This document shows, piece after piece, positions 56,234-64,000 of a stretch of 64,000 bases of DNA (positions within the stretch are counted from its first letter, which is position 1; the number at the start of each line of letters is the position of its first letter). This DNA comes from Limnanthes douglasii subsp. nivea (taxonomy: Eukaryota > Streptophyta > Magnoliopsida > Brassicales > Limnanthaceae), in the NCBI GenBank assembly GCA_036936605.1, contig JAUPFV010000001.1, positions 166,742,643-166,806,642 of the forward strand. The letters are read 5' to 3'. A program made the translations under genes and the position numbers. Below the pieces are notes generated by a model. The model did no database searches and was not told where the DNA came from. It worked only from the letters and a program-made list of their open reading frames with translations.

Positions 56234-56611
56234 TTTTCTCAGGCTTCATTTTTTTTTCTTCGATTCGATTCTTGATTCGCCGGGATGTTCCTAGTGGTTG
56301 CCGGTAATACAGATATTTTGGGAGGGTTAAGAAAGAGTGGAGGCTGGTTCAAAATTTTAGGAGGGTTAAGAGAGAGTGGAGGTTGGTTCAAAATTTAAAA
56401 TTTAAAATTGTTTATGGGGTCAAAATACCCATTAATTCTCAAAATAAGACTTATATACTAGGTTGAGGGTAGTTGTAGTATTAAAAAATTGGTCTTGAAA
56501 AGGAATTGTTTTATTGAAGTGGGTATCAAGTGAGCACTAACCCATTTTTGAGTACTAGATAGTAATATGTTTGGCAAATAGATACTTAGTGTGTAGTTTC
56601 CCATAAATTAA

Positions 56612-57600
56612 TTGGTGAAATTGTAATGAGTTATTGCGGAGAATTAATTGATTAATTGGTGAATCTGTGAAATATTAGAGTGAGTTGACCAACAATGATT
56701 TAGAATTGAAATTGCAATGAAATGTTATTACACTTAATTGAGAGGAAGATTATGATTTGGAACTAATTGATTTGAATTATTATAGTTATTTGGTAATTAA
56801 ATAATATTACAATTATACTTAATTAAAAGGAAAAAAGCTTCGTTTTATTGTAAAGAGGAAAGAGGTTTGTCGTAAGAGTTGTGTTGGTTTTTTATTTGGA
56901 TTTCGATTTTGATTTCAGTTGGATTTTGATTTTGTTTTGGATCTGCGCTTGTGTAGTTTCCAATTTGTTTTCTTTCTGTTTGATTGTAATTTTTTTAAGA
57001 GAGAATGACATGGAAGAGAATTGGGTCATGAAATCATTAGAAGAGATATAGTTTTTGGTTTTTCGGATTTATTGTGTGCAACCTCAATCAAATGGCCCGA
57101 TAAAAAGGAAAATGGCATCCGTTTTTGCTGAAATTTGCAGAGCATGTACGAGACATCCAATTCTTTAATCTAACTTGTTGGATTATAATTTGGAGCTGCG
57201 GTTCGGAAAAAATCGTTATTGGAACGAAGCTGCATTTTTGTTGGTAAAGCTGTGATTTCAATTTGATTTTGATTTTGGTTTTGATTTTGATTTTGATTGA
57301 AAATTCGAAATTATAAATTGGAAATTGGAAATTTTTGAAACTTCAAACTTGAAACTTGAAACTTGAAACTAGAAAGTGGAAATTGGATTTAGTTTGATAT
57401 TTGGACTTGGTATTTGGATTTAGTTTGGTATTTGGAGTTGGATTTTGGATTTGATTAAGTATTCGATTTGATTTTCCTGGACCACTGAGATTTTGAATTT
57501 GGACTTGGTTTGATTTTGGATTTTGGGTTTGATTACGATTTTGATTTGATTTTTACAGTTTGGATTTGGTATCTCTTGATTGTTGGATTTTGTTTGATTA
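56612..57600 (+). other. copia leader, right of the MULE-like insertion
   Basis: AT-rich leader resumes with TTGGTGAAATTGTAATGAG. It contains GAACGAAGCTGCATTTTTGTTGG and a low-complexity GATTTTGATTTTGATT / GAAATTGGAAATTGG tract (57,250-57,560) that matches the minus-strand copia leader at 35,600-35,995. There is no gag ORF in it. Confidence 0.8.
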
Positions 57601-57809
57601 AAGATTGTGGATCTTATTGCGAATATGATATGAAAATATGATTTTCTAAAATCTACTAGTAACAAACTGAATAAGAACTTTGTTATGTCTACATATGACC
57701 ATTCAGGTATGTCATCGTCTTCAAGTTCAGGTATTGATTCATCATTTTGGATTTTGGATTATGATGATTCTTATCATATGTCACCTCACATGTCGAACTT
57801 TGTTTTGCT
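57600..57809 (+). pseudogene. copia gag tail and protease start (plus-strand element)
   Basis: The frame at 57,685 reads MSTYDHSGMSSSSSSGIDSS, then WILDYDDSYHMSPHMSNFV. WILDYDDSYHM replaces the copia protease motif WILDSGASHHM, so the active site is lost. The similarity to 35,347-35,574 is strong and stops at about 57,809, where the gypsy LTR begins. Confidence 0.82.
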
Positions 57810-58214
57810 TGATGAGTCCGGATTCTGTCACCACTTCGGACAGGGTCAGTTCGGACAATGTCTACCTAACCGGACAGGGGCAGTTCGGACACCATTATTC
57901 ATTGGACTATTCAAACAGAACTAAAGTAACTAAAACCTAATCACTTCTTGACTAAGATGCCTGTTCTCCTACTTAGAACTAATGGGTCCTTAAACTCGAC
58001 CCGGGTCCATTAAACACGACCCGAAAACCCATAAAGCCCAAATATAAGGGTATAAATACCCACTACCAACATTAAATGAGGGTAATGAAAATTAAATACA
58101 ACCAGGCTGCTTAATGCTCCCTCTACACTCTACCCAAGTATTAAATACTCATAAACTTTCACACAACTCTAAACAAAAATTACAAACTTACCCTCAGACG
58201 AAAATAAACCACAC
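57810..58214 (+). repeat. 5' LTR of gypsy element C with primer-site region
   Basis: The LTR starts TGATGAGTCCGGATTCTG and ends about CCACA before CCAAATTGGCGACC (primer site, from about 58,217). It contains repeated TTCGGACA / ACCGGACAGGG words (57,835-57,895) and a TATA box GGGTATAAATACC (about 58,049). The exact 3' border is estimated from the shared CACACCAAATTGGCG context in element D. Confidence 0.75.
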
Positions 58215-58289
58215 CAAATTGGCGACCACAGTGGGAGCACGACGGTGCTTGAATCTAGCATTCGAAACCATCAGAAAAAATTAGTCTGA

Positions 58290-60073
58290 ATGAATCCGGA
58301 CGCACCGAAAGTATCACCAGCTTTGCCTGAGGTGGTGGGTGAAAATGATGAATATACCATCGAGGAGCGTGATAGATTAAAGGGCGAGATAGAAGCTCTG
58401 AGGGCAGAGAAGGCAAAGATGGGCATAAAAAAGAAGTCAAAGGCATCAGTTGCTCATCATACTGACAACCCTAGAGAGCATGAGCCTTCGAAGACCCACG
58501 TGAGTACCAAGAAGACTCATGCTAGCTCCAAAAAGTCTCACCGGTCCAAACCAGTGGAGAGTATTGATTCAGACTCAGAATCTTCTAGTAGCTCCTCGGG
58601 CGAGGATGAAGTTGAAGAGTCCTTATCCTCTAGTAGTGATGAGGGCCGATCTAAAAAGAAACAAAAGTTGATTAAAAAGTATTCAAGAAAAAGGGATAGA
58701 CATGGGAAGTTAAAGAGGAATATATGCAAAGGATCATCTCATAGCCGGAGACACGTTAACCGGATGCTGATGGATCCTTTTGCCTTCCATGATGAACCAG
58801 GTATCTTTGCAACTCCCAATGAGGATACCGTTTTCAGTCGTGGCCGGAACTGGAGACAATCTCCATAATCTTCCAAGATTTTTTCCGGGAACCTCCCTAA
58901 GAGGTTTCATAGCACAAAAATGGAGAAATACGATGGCAGTAAAGATCCGGACAACCACTTGGAGCAATTTAAAAACTTCATGATGAATTTCGATGATGAT
59001 GACAAGTTACTCTGTAGAGATTTCTCCAAATCCTTTACGGGGAGTGCTCTGAAGTGGTATAACAGCCTACCACAAGGTTGCATCAGAAATTTCGATACCT
59101 TTTGGGTGGCCTTCCGGAGGCAGTTTGTTGGAAGTAAGGAATTGAAGGGCAATGGGGACACAATTATCCATTGTGCCCAAGAACCAAACGAATCACTAAA
59201 AGAATACATAAGTCGTTTTGTTAACACCAAAAATGGGTTGGTTGATTGCTTTGAGCAAGTAGCCATAGCATCTTTAAGGCAGGCTTAAGCCCTGGAAATT
59301 TGGCTGATTCAGTGACCAGAAAGAAAGCCATGACTTGGGGAGGTCTACTGAATCAGGTCGGAAAGCAAATTAACATTGATGAAACAAAGAAAACTAGGGT
59401 GCACTGGCAGGTGAGGTCTGCCCCGGTTGCACCGAACCCCAACCAAAATCAGTCCGGGAACAAAACAAGGGAGGCCGGACAGGGTCATAACAGAGCTAAA
59501 GCTCAGTCTCAACCAGCTGCGCCTGCCCAGAGTCAACAATCTAGAAATAAGAGAGGGCCTTGGGTTCAACCGGAGTGGTTTGCTGAGTTAAAAGAAAGTT
59601 TGGCCACCATTTATGACAAAACAAAGGAAGAAGTACACTATAGAAGGCCGGCTGCACTACAGTATCCTAGGGAACATCGTAACAATTCCTTCTGTCAGTA
59701 CCATAATGATACTGGCCATACCACTGACGATTGTATTGCTTTAAAGCAAGAGGTCCAAAATTTAATTGAAAGAGGAAAGGTGGGGGCATATGTCAAAAGA
59801 AGAGGAGGAAATAGGCCTGATAATGCTCATCGGGCTGGTCCAAACAATGCAGGCACATCCGCTCCGGAGGGAACTATGGTTATAATCAAAAGATTCGATG
59901 TAGAGTCAGAGTACTTGGATCCTGATCCAACTCGAAATAGAGTGGGTGCCATTGAGGAATGTTGTAAAACAGTCTCTGGGCTTATTAACTTTTTTGAGTC
60001 ACTCACAATTTTTGGAGGGGATACTATGACAGCACCCACTGCTTCTTCAAGGAAGAGGCACGTTCATACTTGA
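58290..60073 (+). pseudogene. gag of gypsy element C
   Basis: The start ATG is at 58,290. The coiled N-terminal part (EERDRLKGEIEALRAEKAKM) is followed by a K/S-rich linker with an acidic serine run. An in-frame TAA at 58,866-58,868 precedes the gag core at 58,920-59,288 (KYDGSKDPDNHLEQFKNF, LKWYNSLPQGCIRNFDTFW). A 1-nt frameshift near 59,286 leads to the C-terminal frame 59,300-60,073. That frame carries a Q/N-rich linker, QWVQPEWFAEL-like text and the zinc motif CQYHNDTGHTTDDC at about 59,693. SEYLDPDPTRNR and FFESLTIFGGDT then mark the protease linker. An in-frame TGA (60,071-60,073) separates it from protease. Otherwise the sequence is well preserved. Confidence 0.9.
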
Positions 60074-60094
60074 GCTACCCAGCTGGAAGGAGGC

Positions 60095-60640
60095 ATGACC
60101 TCCTATCAATCAAAAATTCCATTTCCCTTCATTATTTTCGATGAGGATGACTTGAGGGCTATAGCTGGCCCTCATAAAGATGTTGTTGTCATAGGAGCAT
60201 CCATTAGGGGCAATGACATAAGACGAATCTTGGTGGATACTGGGAGTTCGGCCAATATCCTATTTTTAACCTCTTACAAAAAGATGAAAAACCCAGCTGT
60301 AATTCAGTGTTCGGACAGGTCAATTGTGGGTTTTACTAGAAGCTCAGCAGATGTGATCGGGGAGTTCGAAGAGGAAGTGTTGTTGGGCAAGGGCCCATTT
60401 AAGAAGATGGCTAGAATACTTTTTATGGTGGTAGATTGTCCCACTTGTTATAATGCTATTCTAGGGAGGTCTTGGCTCTCTAGGATGCATGCAATGGCCT
60501 CAACAGTCCACCAATGTTTGAAATATGTTGTTCAAGGGAAAGTGGGAGTTGTTCGGAGCAGCCAAAAGATTGCAAGAGAGTGTTATGCCACAGCACTGGC
60601 TCCACGGACATTGGGGGAAGTTCGTATCAATGAAGAATAA
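60095..60640 (+). pseudogene. aspartic protease of gypsy element C
   Basis: The protease processes the Gag-Pol polyprotein. It is in the same frame as the gag C-terminus. DEDDLRAIAGPHKDVVVIGA precedes the active site ILVDTGSSANILF (D-T-G present, about 60,231). IVGFTRSSADVIGEF and the fold-back CPTCYNAILGRSWLSRMHAM follow. A TAA at 60,638-60,640 interrupts the frame to RT. Compare the tandem-array copies, in which D-T-G reads D-I-V. Confidence 0.9.
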
Positions 60641-61567
60641 CAGTTCGAGGGGCTTTCTGGGGGTGAGGGTAAAATTGATGACCCCAGAGAGACCCCTGGA
60701 GTGTTAATACTGATTGAAGAAGTTGAAACACATTCTTTGGAAGAGGGAAAAAATGTTAAGATAGGGTCCAAAATACCATCTGAACTGAAGAGTAAAATGT
60801 TGAAGTTCCTAAAAAACCATCAGCATGTTTTTGCTTGGTGCAATACTGATATTACCGGGGTTCCAACAGATATTATATCACATCACCTATCCATCCGGAG
60901 AGACATAGCACCTGTGGTACAAAAGAGAAGAGCTTTTTCCAAGGAAAAGGTTGATGTTATTGTTCAAGAAGTTGACAGGCTTACTAAAATGGGGCATATA
61001 AAGGAGTCTCAGTATCCTTTGTGGACAGCCAATCCGGTCTTGGTGAAAAAGAAAAATGGCAAATGGTGTATGTGCATTGACTTCGCAGATCTCAATAGGG
61101 CTTGCCCAAAAGATTTATACCCAGTCCCCCAGATTGATCAGCTGGTGGATTCCACTTCTGGGAATAAGCTACTGTCTTTCATGGATGCCTTCTCTGGGTA
61201 CAATCAGATTCAAGTAGATCCGAAGGATCAGGAACATACCACGTTTGTCACTGATAGGGGTCTTCATTGTTACAAGGTGATTCCATTTGGGTTGAAAAAT
61301 GCTGGGGCTACTTATCAGAGATTGGTGAACAAAGCCTTTGCTGATCAAATTGGAAGAAATATGGAAGTATACATTGATGACATGATGGTAAAACGTGTGG
61401 ATGAAGAACTACACTTGGCATATCTCCAAGAAACTTTTGCTAACTTAAATTTGAAACTAAATCCAGAAAAGTGTGTGTTCGGAGTACAGTCCGGGAAATT
61501 CTTGGGGTATATAATAAGTGAGCAAGGCATACATCCCGATCCGGACCAGCTTAATGCTTTATTCTAA
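60641..61567 (+). pseudogene. reverse transcriptase of gypsy element C
   Basis: The frame is continuous to a TAA at 61,565-61,567. Motifs in order are FAWCNTDITGVPTDIISHHL, VDRLTKMGHIKESQYPLW, KWCMCIDFADLNRACPKDLY, LLSFMDAFSGYNQIQVDP, FGLKNAGATYQRLVNKAF, the catalytic YIDDMMVK (about 61,370, both aspartates present), LNPEKCVFGVQSGKFLGYII. The finger-palm-thumb order is complete. The stop lies where relatives continue into the connection region, so it is a simple nonsense change. Confidence 0.92.
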
Positions 61568-62180
61568 ATGGAGCCTCCTCAGAATATTAAAGAAGTACAA
61601 CGGTTGACTGGGAGGTTGGCTGCACTAAATCGATTCGTCTCGAGTTCTTCGGACAGATGTGCCCCGTTTTTTCAAACTTTAAAGGGGGCAAAGGGAATTG
61701 ACTGGACTTCACAGTGTGATGAGGCCTTCAATGAGATTAAGAAACATCTGTCCTCCCCCAAGACTTTATTTAAACATGTTGATGGAGAGACACTCTTCGT
61801 ATACTTGGCAGTTTCCAGTTGTGCCATCAGTGCTGTATTGGTAAGAGAGGTGGATAATTACCCCCGTCCAGTGTGCCACATCAGCAAAAGCTTGATAGAT
61901 GCAGAAAAACGCTATTTAAAGCTCGAAGAATTAGCTTTAGCCTTGCTAATTGCTGCAAGGAAGATGAGGCCTTATTTTCAGGCTCATCCTATTATCGTCC
62001 GGACATCCTATCCCTTAAAAAATGTTCTCAAAAGACAGACATTTCAAGTAGAATGACTAAGTGGTCAGTGGAGTTGGGGGACTTCGATATTGATTTTGCT
62101 CCTCGAACAGCAATCAAAGCCCAGGTTGTGGCTGATTTCTTAGTTGAATTCCACTCAGATAGGGATACAGAACAAACTAC
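61568..62180 (+). pseudogene. RNase H of gypsy element C (frameshifted)
   Basis: This is in the same frame as RT after the stop. It has EVQRLTGRLAALNRFVSSSS, APFFQTLKGAKGIDWTSQCD, LFVYLAVSSCAISAVLVREV and KRYLKLEELALALLIAARKM. A frameshift at about 62,030-62,040 in KNVLKRQT moves to another frame, which continues SSRMTKWSVELGDFDIDFAP and AIKAQVVADFLVEF to about 62,155. Confidence 0.88.
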
Positions 62181-63000
62181 TGAGATGAAAGATAAAAAGG
62201 TCTGGATCGTCCGGACAGATGGTGGATCAAGTACTATGGGATGTGGTGCAGGGATATGCTTGACCTCTCCGTATGGTGACAAAATGTACCAGGCTATATG
62301 CTTCGTTTTTAGGGATTCTAACAATGAGTCTGAATATGAAGCTACTATAGCTGGTTTGAAGTTGGCTTTCATTTGTGGAGCCAAAAGGGTCAAGTTAATG
62401 AGCGATTCCCAGCTTCTTATTCATCATGCACAGGGTCAATCCGAAGCTAAAAAGGAGCAACTAGTGAAGTATTTACTTCTTCTTAAAAATGAGGCACTTA
62501 AGTTCAAAAGCATCGTTTATGAGCACATACCCCGAACAGAAAATGAACTAGCAGATTCATTGGTAACCATAGCCTATACTGAGTCATACCCTTGGATCCA
62601 TGTGTTGGAGTGCCCTTCCATTCAACTCAATATGGGTAAGGAGGAAGAAATTTTCGATGTACAGATGAAACAACCTCAAGATTGGAGGTTTCCTCTCCTG
62701 CAGTATCTCTCCGATGGTATTTTGCCTCCGGACAAGTCGATAGCAAGAAAATTAAAGTACAAGGCTCGTGGTTTCATCATACTAAGAGATGTTCTTTATA
62801 AGAAGTCTTACAGTAAACCCATTTTACGATGTTTGGGGGATGATATATCTCAAGTAGTCCTCTCTGAATTACATGATGGTGATAGATCAGCTCACTGTGG
62901 ATTCAGGGCTCTAACAAGGAGAGTTTTATTGGCTGGCTATTATTGGCCCTCTATAATGCAAGATGCTAAGGAGCTGGTGAGAAGGTGTGACCCATGCTAG
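62181..63000 (+). pseudogene. second (archaeal-like) RNase H and integrase start of gypsy element C
   Basis: A second RNase H at about 62,199-62,590 has all four acidic positions: VRTDGGSSTMGCGAG, NESEYEATIAGLKLAF, LMSDSQLLIHH and ENELADSL. Dual RNase H is a Tat-lineage hallmark. After a linker, the integrase zinc-binding domain appears (SELHDGDRSAHCGFRALTRR with YYWPSIMQDAKELVRRCDPC, an H-H-C-C pattern). A TAG follows at 62,998. About 60 bp further on (RYSNEIHVTADKERYSL) the element is interrupted by the LTR of element D. Confidence 0.9.
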
Positions 63001-63061
63001 AGATATAGCAATGAAATCCATGTCACAGCTGATAAGGAAAGATATTCCTTAGGGACTAAAG

Positions 63062-63290
63062 TGATAAGTTCTGTAATTATAGGATTAAATTAGGCTTTAG
63101 GAGAAACCGAAGGGTTAAAATTGTAAATATGTCAATATGTAACCGTTTCTCTAACTAACTCACCTTGCCTATTTAAAGAGGCTGAAGGAGTTATTTTGAC
63201 CTATGATATATTCAGAGGTACTTTTCACTACTTTAAATTCTCTCTGCAAACTTTCTGTTCTTAATTCACTCACTACAACTTTAATTCACA
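63062..63290 (+). repeat. 5' LTR of gypsy element D
   Basis: This is 229 bp, from TGATAAGTTCTGTAATTATA to TTAATTCACA. It contains a TATTTAAAGAGG promoter word (about 63,171) and is followed by CCAAATTGGCGCTAGAAAG, the primer-site region. It interrupts integrase text of element C. The second LTR lies outside the window, so the target duplication cannot be tested. Confidence 0.8.
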
Positions 63291-63419
63291 CCAAATTGGC
63301 GCTAGAAAGAGGGGCGAGGATACCTTGATCAACAGATCAAAAATCAACGTTCGAGTTCTCGTTTTTTAAGTTTTTCGTTCGAATTTTCATATTTCATTTG
63401 ATTTTTCGCTGTTTGAAGA

Positions 63420-64000
63420 TGAATCCAGAGGAAGGTGACAATCCATCTGTTCGCAAGGCGATAGAGACGCTGAAATCCGATCTGCAAGTGGCAGGTAAAT
63501 CAGTTCCAATTCAATCAGTCCAATTTGACTTTGAAGGAAAAATGAATGAAATGATTAGGAAGGTGGCTGAGCTTGACGAATTGGTAAAAAAGAAAGGAGA
63601 TGATAACGGTGCTAGACTTAGGTCTAAAATAGCAGGAGGCGATCGTAATGATCAGTCTGATCAGTCGATGGATGAGGGCGATGATCACTATGAGCAGCGT
63701 AGGGCACGTTCTGAGCAAAAAAAAGAGTATAGCGGGATAAAGAAGAGGAAGGAAAAGTTACAAAGGCGACTGTATGAAAACTCTAGTGATGAGGAGGATT
63801 TTGGAGATTCTGAATCTGATGAAACACCGAGGTACGAACGTTCTCGAGGTCGTTCAAGAGGAACAGAGCGTGAGTTCCGGCCAGCTAAGGCGTATAAGGA
63901 GGGAAGGAAGAAGAAAGAGAGGCGAGTATACTCACCTCAGAAATACTCGCCTCGGAGGTGTTCGCCTCGGAAATATGAAGGTGAGTCTAGCTTATATGCA
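63420..64000 (+). CDS. gag N-terminus of gypsy element D (open to the window edge)
   Basis: The frame starts at ATG 63,420, about 130 bp after the LTR, and stays open for all 193 codons to the edge. It reads MNPEEGDNPSVRKAIETLKS, then a coiled segment (EMIRKVAELDELVKKKGDD). An acidic and basic charged region follows (QRRARSEQKKEYSGIKKRKE, NSSDEEDFGDSESDE), ending in a repeated basic motif SPQKYSPRRCSPRKY. Charged N-terminal extensions of this kind precede the gag core in Tat elements, and the start resembles the gag of relic A (2,858 on the minus strand). No disabling mutation is visible, so this element may be the youngest here. Confidence 0.85.

Larger units (their letters stand above)
50994..56602. 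mobile_element. Mutator-like (Pack-MULE-type) insertion carrying gene fragments
   Basis: The insertion is bounded by a 9-bp direct repeat, ATAAATTAA (50,985-50,993 and 56,603-56,611). The ends are diverged inverted repeats: left GAGGAAAGTACTCATAAC with CAAAATGGTACCCACTTTTA, right (complement) GGGAAACTACACACTAAG with TTGATACCCACTTCAATA. A 9-bp duplication with long TIRs fits Mutator-like elements. No transposase is seen. Inside are NPG1-like exons next to the left end, a secreted-protein fragment next to the right end on the opposite strand, and a 2.7-kb repeat field between them. The host leader is rich in AATTAATT, which weakens the target-site evidence somewhat. Confidence 0.65.
50124..57809 (+). 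mobile_element. Ty1/copia element (plus strand), 5' part, split by a Mutator-like insertion
   Basis: It has a 5' LTR (50,124-50,276), a primer site (TGGTATCAGAGCCATGAG from 50,277) and a long AT-rich leader (50,290-50,984, resuming at 56,612). The truncated gag tail and protease start lie at 57,600-57,809. It is the same family as the minus-strand copia at 32.5-36 kb. The leader contains many AATTAATTGGTGAAATTG words on both sides of the insertion at 50,994-56,602, which confirms that the two pieces belong together. The right end is cut by a gypsy LTR at 57,810. Confidence 0.87.
57810..63061 (+). mobile_element. Tat-type Ty3/gypsy element C, 5' LTR to integrase start
   Basis: The 5' LTR, primer site, gag, protease, RT, RNase H, second RNase H and the integrase zinc domain are all readable. 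About five nonsense changes and two frameshifts interrupt it, so it is the youngest long element here apart from element D. It interrupts the copia at 57,809 and is itself interrupted at 63,061 by the LTR of element D. The 3' part lies beyond the window. Confidence 0.93.

Overview
This window is intergenic, repeat-dense nuclear DNA from a flowering plant, probably a eudicot. The evidence is AT-rich sequence, Tat-type Ty3/gypsy elements with a second RNase H, Ty1/copia elements with a tRNA-Met-type primer site, a plant LINE with a C-terminal RNase H, a tRNA-derived SINE, a hAT-type MITE, a Mutator-like insertion carrying fragments of ordinary plant genes, and introns with plant splice sites. 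I see no bacterial, organellar, rRNA or functional tRNA sequence. Nearly all coding sequence is broken transposable-element sequence. The one intact reading frame of note is a gypsy gag that runs off the right edge.

Left part, 1-18 kb: a minus-strand gypsy relic (1-3.2 kb) abuts a minus-strand copia relic (3.2-4.65 kb). Next come a small hairpin-rich block (4.99-5.11 kb), an AT-rich tandem repeat (5.6-6.2 kb) and an AACCG-rich block. A 5'-truncated LINE (7.15-11.41 kb) follows, sitting inside what looks like a small TIR element. A minus-strand copia fragment (12.4-13.3 kb) carries a SINE with a perfect 13-bp target duplication. A strongly decayed plus-strand gypsy fills 13.65-18.0 kb.

Middle part, 18-36 kb: a complete but mutated minus-strand Tat element lies at 18,018-28,419, with two LTRs and a perfect 5-bp target duplication (ATACC). 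It is inserted in the older gypsy, whose integrase resumes at 28,420. It carries an extra antisense ORF between pol and the 3' LTR. After it come a repeat with an snRNA-type promoter, a 665-bp hAT-like MITE with a perfect 8-bp target duplication, and a minus-strand copia relic (32.5-36.0 kb).

Right part, 36-64 kb: a gypsy relic has had its protease-RT-RNase H segment amplified into six head-to-tail copies of about 2.01 kb (37.7-49.7 kb), including a 4,027-bp higher-order duplication. A copia of the same family as the one at 32.5-36 kb follows in opposite orientation, starting with LTR and primer site at 50,124. It is split by a 5.6-kb Mutator-like insertion (50,994-56,602). That insertion holds exons resembling the N-terminus of the pollen protein NPG1, a secreted-protein fragment, and about 2.7 kb of degenerate TCTAGCAATG-type repeats that switch strand and form a long inverted repeat. 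A younger Tat gypsy (57.8-63.06 kb) interrupts the copia, and another gypsy (from 63,062) interrupts that one.

The window records successive nested insertions. The most unusual structures are the nascent 2-kb satellite made from retrotransposon coding sequence and the gene-fragment-bearing element with the inverted repeat field. I found no convincing new enzymatic or defence system.
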